64,000 nt of DNA from Orobanche coerulescens. Its lineage: Eukaryota; Streptophyta; Magnoliopsida; Lamiales; Orobanchaceae. Below, piece by piece: positions 10,110-19,030 of this stretch. Both the position numbers and the translations under genes were made by a program. The stretch's first letter is position 1; each line of letters starts with the position of its first letter. The notes under the pieces were generated by a model that was not told the origin of the DNA, ran no database searches, and saw only the letters and a list, made by a program, of their open reading frames with translations. The stretch covers positions 7,930,501 through 7,994,500 of the forward strand of contig CM065815.1 in the NCBI GenBank assembly GCA_033398695.1, written 5' to 3'.

Positions 10110-10390
10110 ACCCGCCGCTTCCTTCACGTGTACGCCCGTTGCTGTGGGCGCCGCTGTCGCCTCCGCCACGTCAGCACAGCGAGCTCTCGAGGCCTCAATC
10201 TCTCCGTCGTGAATGCGATTCCAACTTTCGTGTCCGAATCCAAAAAGCAAAGAGCATCCGCCGGCGGAATTATGCCCGATTGCAACCACTGTTTCCACGC
10301 CGAGTGCATAGACATGTGGCTCCACCACGCCGATCGCCCGCTTTGCAGGACCCGGATTAAGGTCCCAGGCATCGGCGACCCGACTGAGAT
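10110..10390 (+). pseudogene. Captured ATL-type RING-H2 ubiquitin ligase fragment with part of the RING deleted
   Basis: Immediately after the E1-beta piece the plus strand reads RFLHVYARCCGRRC, then SSRGLNLSVVNAIPTFV, then MPDCNHCFHAECIDMWLHH and RPLCRTRI. ATL ligases have a hydrophobic segment, a basic stretch, a GLD motif followed by the same xSVVxxxPTFxY context, and a C-x2-C...C-x-H-x2-H-x2-C-x10-C-x2-C finger. Here the GLD region and the second half of the RING (C-x-H-x2-F-H-x2-C-I-D-x-W-L ... P-L-C-R) are present, but the first zinc-binding pair (the xCAVCL segment) is missing: the frame passes from SESKKQRASAGG straight to IMPDCNH. It could not fold as a normal RING. GC content is much higher than that of its host element, marking it as foreign. 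Confidence 0.8.
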
Positions 10391-10970
10391 TTCACACGGA
10401 AATATTGCACAGGCTCCTGTATCACCGGATCCGGGTCCTTGGTGGAGATCCGGATTGCATCTCTGTGTACTTTCATACTAGTAAATCAAAATCCTGTTGC
10501 TGGGGTCCTGGGGACATAAGAGAATTAGCCAAGGGTTGCCACCGACCGTTACCTTTCCGAGAAACAGCCCTGCAATACCGACCAGCCACCCCAGCATCTC
10601 CGTTCTACAGCACACAGATCCGACGGAATTGGCGGCTTTTGTCATCTGAGAAGCTCCCTACGAGGTATTCTTCTGTGTGTGTGTGAATATGTTTGTTACT
10701 AACAGAGAAGCCATGAAGAAGAAGAAGAATAATAATAAAAAAAAAAAAGAGGGAGGGGTCACGGCATCTAACAAAAAAAAAATGAAAAGCCATGGAGAAG
10801 AATAAAAAAAAAAGAACTGGGATGAAGAAAACGAGGAGGATAAAAAGTAAAAAATTGGAGATGGGAGGTGGACCGAAGATGATTATGAGAGAAAAATAAT
10901 AACACCGTTGACAAACCAAAAAAAAAATAAAAAATAAACAAAACATAAAAAATAAAATATTTTTTATTCA
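10391..10970 (+). other. Unidentified cargo and purine-rich tract in copy 1
   Basis: From 10391 to about 10670 the sequence stays GC-rich and partly open (for example RPATPASPFYSTQIRRNWR at about 10579-10635) but I recognise no protein. It may be a third captured fragment. From 10700 to 10960 it is GAAGAA/AAAA-rich. At the same place copy 2 has a different GA-rich stretch (43430-43700). From about 10970 the two copies become alignable. Confidence 0.5.
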
Positions 10971-11469
10971 TTAAATTCCAAATTCGGTTTTTCTTAAATA
11001 TAAGATACATATGATATCAGAATTAATTTTTCTTGATACCACCGTGACCCATTTCACGAGAGCTTCAATTTGACACTAATATTGATATGGGTATTAACTC
11101 TTTTCATACATGTCATTATTAAATTTATTACAACGTACGAATTAATATCCAACCCCGGAAATCGCAAATATTTATGAATACATACCCTTACACATGCTAT
11201 TAACGGCAGTCGATATTTCGACCTATACCTTGACAATGACTATTTTGAGGAATTGATTGGACGATCCTGCTCTGGTAGAAGCAGTTAATTATTTTGCAGT
11301 TTAAATTATGTCTCTTACTTATCTCAAAGTGGTGGTTTAAAACCACATATTTATTGCGTTTATTTTATATAATTATAATACCTCCCATGTGATGAGTTCA
11401 ATTATCACAAGACGGATGGTTTTACATCTACGCAATTTATATATTATATATCACCATCGTGGTTGGTTA

Positions 11470-11790
11470 TACCACATGAATGGTTCATAAATCTTGCTCT
11501 CGAAGAAGAAGCAGTTGATAAAAATAAATCCTACTCTGGAGAAGTAGTTGATCAATTTCCTGCTCTGAAGAAGCAGTTGAAAGAAATAAATCCTACTCTG
11601 GAGAAGTAGTTGATCGATTATCTAAATCCTGCTCTGAAGAAGTAGTTGATAAAAATAAATCCTACTCTAGAGAAGTAGTTGATCGATTTCCTGCTCTGAA
11701 GAAGCAGTTGAAAGAAATAAATCCTACTCTGAAGAAGTAGTTGATCAATGATTCAAATCATGCTCTCGAAGAAGAAGCAATTGATGGATA
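11470..11790 (+). repeat. Tandem repeat of CTGCTCTGAAGAAGCAGTTGA units in copy 1
   Basis: At least seven degenerate units alternate between CTGCTCT..GAAGCAGTTGA and CTACTCT.GAGAAGTAGTTGATC with ATAAAAATAAATC linkers. The same array lies at 44625-44870 in copy 2, so it is a family feature. CTGCT...AGCAG gives each unit a short hairpin. Confidence 0.85.
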
Positions 11791-12250
11791 TAATATCCGA
11801 TCTCCATGATTAAACACGAATAGAGAAAATTGAGCAAGTGATACCATAAGCTATCACCGATTAATTAAAGAAAATACCATGAAAACTGCATGGTGGAATC
11901 ATTTGACAAGTGATATGGAAAATATCACTGGAAAATAATTGCTCAATAAATCACACGTTGATTATATCACATGGTGGGATCATTGAAATTATATTGATTG
12001 GCAATATTCATGGGAAAACATATATCACATATTTGTGAAAATATTATATTTGCATAAAAGCAAATGATGGTCTTATTATTGTTGAAGAAGCACACAACAG
12101 TCGAAGTGAAATATCGAAACTAGATGAAAGGCAATAAACACTCGACAATATGAAACGCGAAAAAGAAAATACATATGAAACCCATAAAAGAAAAGGGGTG
12201 CGTCTCGAGAGTATAAAACTCCGTAACTCTGCCACCCCCGGCATAAGGGT

Positions 12251-12919
12251 TTATAATAAAAGATTTAAATGATCTAAACTTCTTTTCCATTTGGCGCCAA
12301 TAGCCTGTGGCTGATGAGCTTTGACTTCCAAATTCTTAACTGAAATATATGCCTGAAACTTTATAAATAGATCAGCAACAGTATCAGCACATATTATTAT
12401 ATCTCGTGATGGCTGAGATATAAACTTGTGATCTAGTCCTTGACCCAGAAAGGCAAGCAAATCGCTGAAGAAATTATTAATATTCAACAAACCTATAGGT
12501 TTGGTATGGAAGTCCCGCTCAGCACATGACGTGATGTTGAATATCTCAATGAGTATGTCGTAGCCACCTGGGAGAACAATAAAGGCATCACTATTATTCA
12601 CCGCATACATCAAACTATCATGAACAGACTGTGCTTGAAGCATCAACCCAATTGAACCTCCTATACTACTGGTTCTGACTGTGGGAAAGTGTAAGGCACT
12701 TGTTACACTTATTCTCCCATTTTGTGCAGCATCTAAAAGATAACCCAAAAATCTATGATTACTCCCACCATACAATATATCGATTTTGTGCTTTCCTAAT
12801 TTTTTTACGAATTGATATGCCATATCTACATGCTGGATATGACCTATCAGTTTGGATCCACCTAAAATACATATAGTTTTAAATGGATGAGACCTATATG
12901 AGGATTCTGAGAACTCCAT
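12251..12919 (-). CDS. LOG-like (cytokinin riboside 5'-monophosphate phosphoribohydrolase-like) ORF inside retroelement copy 1, antisense
   Basis: An uninterrupted 222-codon frame. It aligns by eye along its length with LONELY GUY proteins, which release active cytokinin bases from their nucleotides. Matching blocks are ICILGGS (residues 17-23), a helix then KHKIDILYGGS (43-53), SDAFIVLPGGY (110-120), then AERDFHTKPIGLLNIN and FISQPSRDIIICADTV. The family motif PGGxGTxxE is PGGYDILIE here: both PGG and Glu125 are kept but G and T are D121 and I122. The region equivalent to PRE-ITG reads VRTSSIGG, keeping Arg82 and losing the Glu. Catalytic activity is therefore doubtful. It runs opposite to the element's LTR sense and 281 bases downstream of a second antisense ORF. 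There is no intron, suggesting capture from processed RNA or an intronless relative. A broken relative is in copy 2. Confidence 0.8.
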   Translation of the reverse strand: MEFSESSYRSHPFKTICILGGSKLIGHIQHVDMAYQFVKKLGKHKIDILYGGSNHRFLGYLLDAAQNGRISVTSALHFPTVRTSSIGGSIGLMLQAQSVHDSLMYAVNNSDAFIVLPGGYDILIEIFNITSCAERDFHTKPIGLLNINNFFSDLLAFLGQGLDHKFISQPSRDIIICADTVADLFIKFQAYISVKNLEVKAHQPQAIGAKWKRSLDHLNLLL

Positions 12920-13199
12920 TTTTCTACACTAGACTTTCAAAATACTTTTATGAGAGATACATTTTCTGATTTGTGGATCCTAAATTTAAAGAACAAACTT
13001 CTTTATAAACGACAAATGACTTCACTATTTTTCATTGAAAATGGAGCGGCAGATAAGTCATTACTTTTGACAAAATTGCAAAAGAAAACGAAAGATATGA
13101 TATTATATTTTTCAATGAAAATGACGTTATCGATCGGCAACTGAGAAATTTAAATATTGGAAAATAATATTCATCAACTTGCATTATTTTTCTATTACC

Positions 13200-13730
13200 T
13201 TATACCAACTTTGATAGAACGGACTTACAAACTGGATCTTTAGAGATTAATTTTTCATGACTATAATGTTCCCGTTCATCCTTAAATTGTATCCACAAAG
13301 CCATTAGTTCACGATGAACGTATCCACTGGGATGTGCATCAAGAATCTGTTGGATATCATGCTCCATAGATTCCTTACTCAATCCATCCTTGATAAATGC
13401 TATTTTATCTTCTCGATTTTTGGATACAAACCCCACAGATTTGCATCGTGTGTCACATATCCACCGAGCACATTTATAGCACCCACCTAATCTTTTTGCT
13501 CTCCGTTTCCTTGCAAAACTACTCTTACCTGTACCTGACATGTACTTAAATGAATTTGAAAATTCGCCAGATAATCGAACTTGTGCTTCGATCAACCATC
13601 GAATATCTTCTGGGATGCCATTTCTCATTAGCACCCTTAATCTTTCGAGTCGAGCTCGATAAATTCTTTTTATGATACTCACTGGAAGAGATGGATAATA
13701 TTTACGAAGATTCGAAAGCATTGAATCCAT
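13200..13730 (-). CDS. Unrecognised 176-aa ORF with a cysteine cluster, antisense in retroelement copy 1
   Basis: An intact frame beginning MDSMLSNLRKYYPSLPVSII. I do not recognise the family. Visible: a basic N-terminal half with likely helices (IIKRIYRARLERLRVLMRNG), a strongly basic stretch FARKRRAKR (72-80), then a C-x2-C-x4-C-x3-C cluster (Cys84, 87, 92, 96: CYKCARWICDTRC) that could bind zinc, and an acidic/charged C-terminal half (KESMEHDIQQILDAHPSG, ALWIQFKDEREHY). It precedes the LOG-like ORF on the same strand. A copy with the same N-terminal half and a frameshift just before the cysteines exists at 46831-46316 in retroelement copy 2. Whether it is element-encoded or captured from a host gene cannot be told from here. 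A nucleic-acid-binding role is only a guess from charge and cysteines. Confidence 0.6.
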   Translation of the reverse strand: MDSMLSNLRKYYPSLPVSIIKRIYRARLERLRVLMRNGIPEDIRWLIEAQVRLSGEFSNSFKYMSGTGKSSFARKRRAKRLGGCYKCARWICDTRCKSVGFVSKNREDKIAFIKDGLSKESMEHDIQQILDAHPSGYVHRELMALWIQFKDEREHYSHEKLISKDPVCKSVLSKLV

Positions 13731-14724
13731 TATGATATTCAGACCCTCGATATGGGTGAATTTTGTGAATACAATGATAATCTATTTATAGATTGGAATT
13801 ACGCGTATGAGATTTGACTCCGCGTCCTGAAGCGTATGAATTACGGCTCTATATTTGAATAATGAACATAATATGAGATGTGGGAGCAGAGACTCCATGT
13901 TGAAAATGATGTGCAATAATGGCACCGAAAGATGATGTGATATGCCGGTAAAATATCTATATGATGATATAGACACATCGTCTTCAAATATTTGTTCTCG
14001 ATTAAAATCACTACTAGCCAATATTGGGAATGAATCCCTTATAAATTTGGAATATATTAAGGGGGAGTATGGGTCCACTTCCTCTACATGTGAACTACTA
14101 GATATTATGGATCCACTAGATAGTCACATGTTTATATGACTCGTAATCAGAAATTTACGAGATGATTTGCTCACGGTTTGAGCATATATTCCATATCAGA
14201 TTGAGCTAGTAATATATCCCAAATAAACTTGAATAGATCCCAGAAAGGATCGAGATATGCGCATACAAGTGGGATATCAATTGGCATACTATTTGAAGTC
14301 CTCCAGCCAATATCGAGAACATAATATATAAACTCCCATGACTAAAAATGAATACTGAGATACTGGCATACGAGTTTAGTGCTCAAGAAATCTCTTAGCA
14401 TGAGGGGGAGTATTGGTAGTTGGAAATATGCGAAATGCATCACATTATATCCTCACAATTATATGAACATGAAGTTCAAAGATGCATGATAGATTATTAA
14501 TCTTTGATACCAACTACAACTGCTTTGATAAATACATAATAATTCCCCGAATATAAATCAAAGCAAATGATAAAAGGAGGCATATACTTTTGAGAAGTAT
14601 GTAGACATAACCACAATGTGTAATTCCAATGGATGATTGATAATGAGATATCTCGGCAAGTTATATTGCCATGGGGAAATAAATATTAAAAAGTGCCGAC
14701 ACAATATAGTGCTATGAATAAAAT

Positions 14725-14960
14725 GAAGATATCAATGATTGGAAAGAGAATATCGATAAATGATATGAGGATATCCATGACTGTGAAATATGGATATTGG
14801 AAATGAGGATATTAAAATCCATGATTTGTGAAAATGAGGATATCAATGATTGGAAAGAGGATATCGATAAATGATATGAGGATATCCATGACTGTGAAAT
14901 ATGGATATTGGAAATGAGGATATTAAAATCCATGATTTGTGAAAATGAGGATATTGAAAT
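14725..14960 (+). repeat. 111-bp tandem repeat in copy 1
   Basis: The unit GA(A/G)GATATCAATGATTGGAAA begins at 14725 and again at 14836 with very few changes, and a partial third unit starts near 14947. It is built from shorter GAGGATAT / GATATTGAAATCCATGA words. Copy 2 has a shorter version at 47796-47905. Confidence 0.9.
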
Positions 14961-15094
14961 CCATCGAAATTGAAATATATGCCCTTATAATAAAATGAAA
15001 TATATGGGCTTACTGAAAGTGACTCGTAAGGAGATTTTGAACATATTATCAGTGCGTGCAGTCACTCAAAACGTTGTGAACGAAAATTATATGC

Positions 15095-15870
15095 TGTACT
15101 CTTTTCCTTGACTGAGGTTTTATCCCACTGGGTTTTCCCAGCAAGGTTTTTAACGAGGCAGCCTAATCACAACAAATATGGAATCTCCAAAAGATATTTG
15201 GAATATATCGCAAAGAATATGAGTTCGATATTACAAATTGCACTGAAGATGATACTCATACTAATTCCTGGAGGATTATTGAAATGCATGGGGCATATTT
15301 ATAAAATACGCGTTGCACTCTTTTTCCCTTGACTGAGGTTTTGTCCCAATGGGTTTTCCTAGCAAGGTTTTTAACGAGGCAACTGGAATGGCGTATTAGT
15401 ATGAATAATGTACTCTTTTTCCTTCATTAGGATTTTTCCCACCGGGTTTTTCCTAATAAGGTTTTAATGAGGCATATTCATGACATAATGAGGAACACTA
15501 CAAAGATCAAGATTATTCCTCAAAGTTTGAAACCGGAAGGGGTAGTTGTACTCTTTTTCCTTCGATCAAGTTTTTCCCACTGGGTTTTCTTGACAAGGTT
15601 TTAATGAGGCAACACATGGATACTCCAACGAATGATATACATGACAGTTCACTCAGTTTTTATCCCACGAGGTTTTACTGAGACGGCATAAGAATATTCA
15701 TACAAGAACTATCGAGATAAGGGGGAGCAAATTTACGAGATCACCGATTGCTGAAGTTTTTATCCAACGGAGATTTCCTACCAACATTATGATGCAACAT
15801 GATATGATTGCCACAAGCTCCAATACAAACAGTTTGAAAGTTTTTCTCCCATTTGGTTTTTCTTCAAACT
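15095..15870 (+). repeat. Copia 3'-type repeated motif region in copy 1
   Basis: Five to six degenerate copies of CTTTTTCCTTGACTGAGG, then TCCCACTGGGTTTTC, then AAGGTTTTTAACGAGGCA, spaced about 100-150 bases. I know this pattern from the stretch before the 3' LTR of many plant copia elements. It ties this gag-pol-less element to copia. The same region in copy 2 is 48035-48830. Confidence 0.8.
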
Positions 15871-15911
15871 AGTTCAGCAGATATTTATGTAAATAGTCAT
15901 TCAAGGGGGAG

Positions 15912-16129
15912 TGTTATAATAAGCCTTGAAAGTGACATTTCAATTACCCTTTTGTTTTTATATAGTGTGAATGACTATTATACCCCTAATGTAAATATGT
16001 AATTACGATTGTGTCATCTGAAGTTTTCCTATAAATAGGACTTCAGTTATTAATGAAAATCATACCTCAGAATCATTCTCTCTATTCTCTCTCTAAATTT
16101 TCTCTCTCTATTATTTCGATTTCACAACA
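15912..16129 (+). repeat. 3' LTR of retroelement copy 1
   Basis: 218 bp, almost identical to the left LTR (two differences seen: GTGCCATC to GTGTCATC and CCTGAG to CCTCAG). Preceded by the polypurine tract AAGGGGGAG and followed by the target duplication ATAGG. Confidence 0.92.
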
Positions 16130-16134
16130 ATAGG

Positions 16135-16480
16135 TAGTTATTTTAGTTACAAATAATAAAATAAGTAGAAATGGAAAAATTTAAGAGAAAAATCATTTTA
16201 CATTGAATAAATAGTGTCTAGTTATGGCATGTCAAATGTTTTACTCTACAATCTTCTACTCAAAGTCGATAAAAGGTGGGAGAGATCACAGTAGCTGTAT
16301 TTTTTAAATATAAAAAGATGAGCGAGAAATAGTTGATATTTTTTAAATATAAAAAGATGAAAGAGAGAGATTGCAGTCTAAAGTAAACATATGACGTGCG
16401 AGAAGTTGTTGGTTCGGTATTTGAAATTTAAATCTTAGATTAAATGAGTATTGTGATTCAAAATCTAACTCCAACATTTA
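16135..16480. other. No recognisable feature
   Basis: AT-rich spacer with a short local repeat (TTTTTTAAATATAAAAAGATGA at about 16299 and 16340). No ORF or element recognised. Confidence 0.6.
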
Positions 16481-16800
16481 GGGTGCGTTCTGTTTCATTT
16501 TCTGTTTTCTGTTTTTATTTTCGAAAACAGAAAACGTCTTCTGCTTTCATTGCATGTTTTCAAAAATGCTGAAAACGTGTTCGATTTGTCATTATGAAAA
16601 CTTGTTTTTCGTATTTTTCAATTTGAACGAAGTTGGCTGTAAAATGTGAAAAACGTCTTTTCCATTTTTTTCGTTTCCTTCACAAACTTTTGAGCTATTT
16701 CCGAAAATGTTTTCCGAAAATAGTAAAACCGAACACGTTTTTCATATTTCTGATAACATAATACAGAAAATAGCCGAAAAACACCCAACAGAACGCACCC
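16481..16800. mobile_element. Tourist/Harbinger-like MITE, TTA target duplication
   Basis: 320 bp with terminal inverted repeats GGGTGCGTTCTGTT and AACAGAACGCACCC, flanked by TTA on both sides (16478-16480, 16801-16803). A 3-bp TTA duplication and ends beginning with G-runs fit non-autonomous PIF/Harbinger elements. The inside is GAAAAC/GTTTTC-rich and partly self-complementary. No transposase. Confidence 0.85.
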
Positions 16801-16890
16801 TTAAATTCTTAAAAGTAAACATGCTCTTAAATGTCTTGCATTATTTATTGATGTATACCGGCTATGCTTTCTTCTTGCGTGGGTATCTGC

Positions 16891-17060
16891 TAGAGATGTT
16901 AAACGGGCTGGGGCCTGGTGGGCTGACCCGTTTAACCTGCCAAAAAATCGGGTTAGCGTCGACATTTTGCTACCCATTTAAATCCGAGCTTATTTGGCCC
17001 GGACCGGTTAGCCCGTGGGCTTAACAAGCGGGCTGCTCGGGCTGGCCCGCGGGCAAAAAA
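16891..17060. repeat. Remnant of a GGCCCG-rich hAT-like element
   Basis: Begins TAGAGATGTTAAACGGGC and holds many GGGC/GCCC words (CCGGACCGGTTAGCCCG, GGGCTGGCCCGCGGGC), the same style as the complete hAT-like element at 50604-51378, but I find no matching right end, so it appears truncated. AT-rich (TA)n sequence with no other feature follows to about 17470. Confidence 0.5.
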
Positions 17061-17547
17061 ATATTTAGACACCTTATTAATATATTTTACATATATATAT
17101 AATATTAATATATATAGTATATATTGTTAATTTTAACTTATATTAAACTATATATATAACATATATTGATATTGTATATATTAATATTATATATATATTA
17201 TATAATGTTTTTGTATTTGTTTATATATATATATATATACATATAAAAGTGTATTTTTTGTTAGTATATATTTATTATAGTATATATTGTTACTATTTTT
17301 TTTGTTTATGGCTTATAAAAAAGTAAAAAATAGATTTTTTTTTAGATATTTTCTTCACATCTTAAATTGTGTGGGGTTTTTTCTCTTGTACCGCTTAAAT
17401 ATCTTGACGAGACAAATGTATATGCGAATTTTTATCCCCTCCAATCATGTTCCGTCACGTGTGAGCCACTGTCGTTAAATTTCATTGGTCCATTTTAGCA
17501 AATCATATGTCCTCGTTTTGTTGGTATCTTTGTAGTCTTCATTACAA

Positions 17548-17638
17548 TTCGAGTCGGATTTTGTTGGGAATCGAGTTCAGTCAATATTTTACATAATAAA
17601 TATCCCGAACTCAGTTACCCGCAAAATCCGACTCGGAC
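17548..17638. repeat. Short hairpin with about 40-bp arms
   Basis: TTCGAGTCGGATTTTG opens and CAAAATCCGACTCGGA closes the unit, and the arms continue imperfectly inwards (GAGTTCAG / CTGAGTTC type pairing). Possibly a small foldback MITE remnant just beyond the KISH 3' end. Confidence 0.7.
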
Positions 17639-17978
17639 TGTAAAATTAATAGTGGGGTGTTGAAGATGATCATATCGATTCAGTAGCAAAAGAAAAACAT
17701 TGCCTCAACTAGGCTCATATGATAAAACTGGAAGACTTTCAAAAACAACAAATTATCTGAACGTCCCAAAAATCAAGTCTTACAAGAGACACCAGGGTAC
17801 AACGTTCCTCCGTATAATTATCAAACAAAGAACTATCACGATCGATTCACATCAGAAATACAAAAACCCGTCGAACATGTCGCAACCGGGTTTCACATAT
17901 ATCTTCAACTTAACTTTGAACTTCATGACAGAGTACGTGACCCGTACGAACCTAATACAGTCGTTTGAATCCATTTAT

Positions 17979-18996
17979 TCAGAAGAAGATTATTGAAACC
18001 GCCATAGTGAAGCACCCGACAGCCACCCAAGGGCTAAGTCTCTCTCCTGTTACGTGGAGAAAATTTCAGTCAGTCATTATCTGCATGGTTGCAACAAATT
18101 CTGCAAATTCATAAAAAAACGACATTCATCACTAAAATTCAGCGTATTGGCACACGGAGTACATCACGTATATGTTCCAAAAAAACCCACAAGACATTGA
18201 TTAAACATGTTACGGAACCTAAGTACTTTCTAATGTTCCACAGTCATAGGTTCTTATGTCTTGTTCCATGATTTACATGTTGATTTTAAAGTATCAATCC
18301 TGTAACGAGACATGATTATAGCCATTATGTCAACCATCAGTCTCATGATATTTTCCATGCAAGTGGAAAAACATATGATGATGACGGTTCTGGAAATACA
18401 TCTCATTTCTCCTTCATCCGAAGGTTGCGACATTGTAATCTTCAAGCAACCGACCCCCAACATGGTATTAAGGTGCAATTGATGATAAATCATAGGTTCT
18501 TAAAAATGAAAAATCTAGGAGTCCATGATTAAGAAATATGAACCAGCTTATAAATCTGAAATGTGGTCAGTTTCCCATCTTATCAAACTTAATTCAGCAA
18601 ATAAGTTAGCAATACCATGCATCCTTTTATAAATTTTTAATTGTGGTCCGGAAAAACAAGTTCTGCAAACTCAAGTTACGTGAAAGCAAGTTAACGAGTG
18701 GTACCTATTCTAGCAGCCTTCCAGAAAACACCTCGGAACCTGCCAGAAATAGAATCGAATCAGAATGTAAGTAGAATTATGTTTAGGGAGAAAAATACAT
18801 GCAATGACAAGAAAAATAATTACTAAGAGCACAGATTATAATATATTAGGCATAAAAGATGGAGCAGCATCTCAAAATACTAGAATGAAAATTTCTATAC
18901 CGACATTTGACTACGGCAAAGTACATCATTTAGCTGAATGGAGGTATATAACACCGGAATCAAAGCTACTTACACACACATATACATATATGTGTG

Positions 18997-19030
<34 letters not shown>

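Larger units (their letters stand above)
9587..16129 (+). mobile_element. Retroelement copy 1: non-autonomous copia-derived element with captured genes
   Basis: A complete 6543-bp element. The two 218-bp LTRs (9587-9804 and 15912-16129) start TGTTATAATAAG, end TTTCACAACA and differ at only about two positions by eye. The target duplication ATAGG is perfect (9582-9586 and 16130-16134). A PBS (CGTTATCAGCACGA) follows the left LTR and a polypurine tract (AAGGGGGAG, 15903-15911) precedes the right one, so element sense is plus. There is no gag, integrase or RT. Instead the interior holds gene fragments (10004-10390), a block shared with copy 2 (from about 10970) with two antisense ORFs (13730-13200 and 12919-12251), tandem repeats, and at 15095-15870 the repeated pattern CCCACTGGGTTTTC / AAGGTTTTTAACGAGGCA that is common near the 3' end of plant copia elements. 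It would need copia enzymes in trans. Confidence 0.92.

Noticed and set aside
9998..10686. A single host gene spanning the E1-beta and RING-H2 pieces
   Set aside because: The two parts belong to unrelated families, each is truncated, the RING lacks its first half, and the frame changes between them.
12251..13730. Treating the LOG-like and cysteine-cluster ORFs as ordinary host genes
   Set aside because: They lie inside an element with matching LTRs and a perfect target duplication, and the same pair recurs inside a second insertion.
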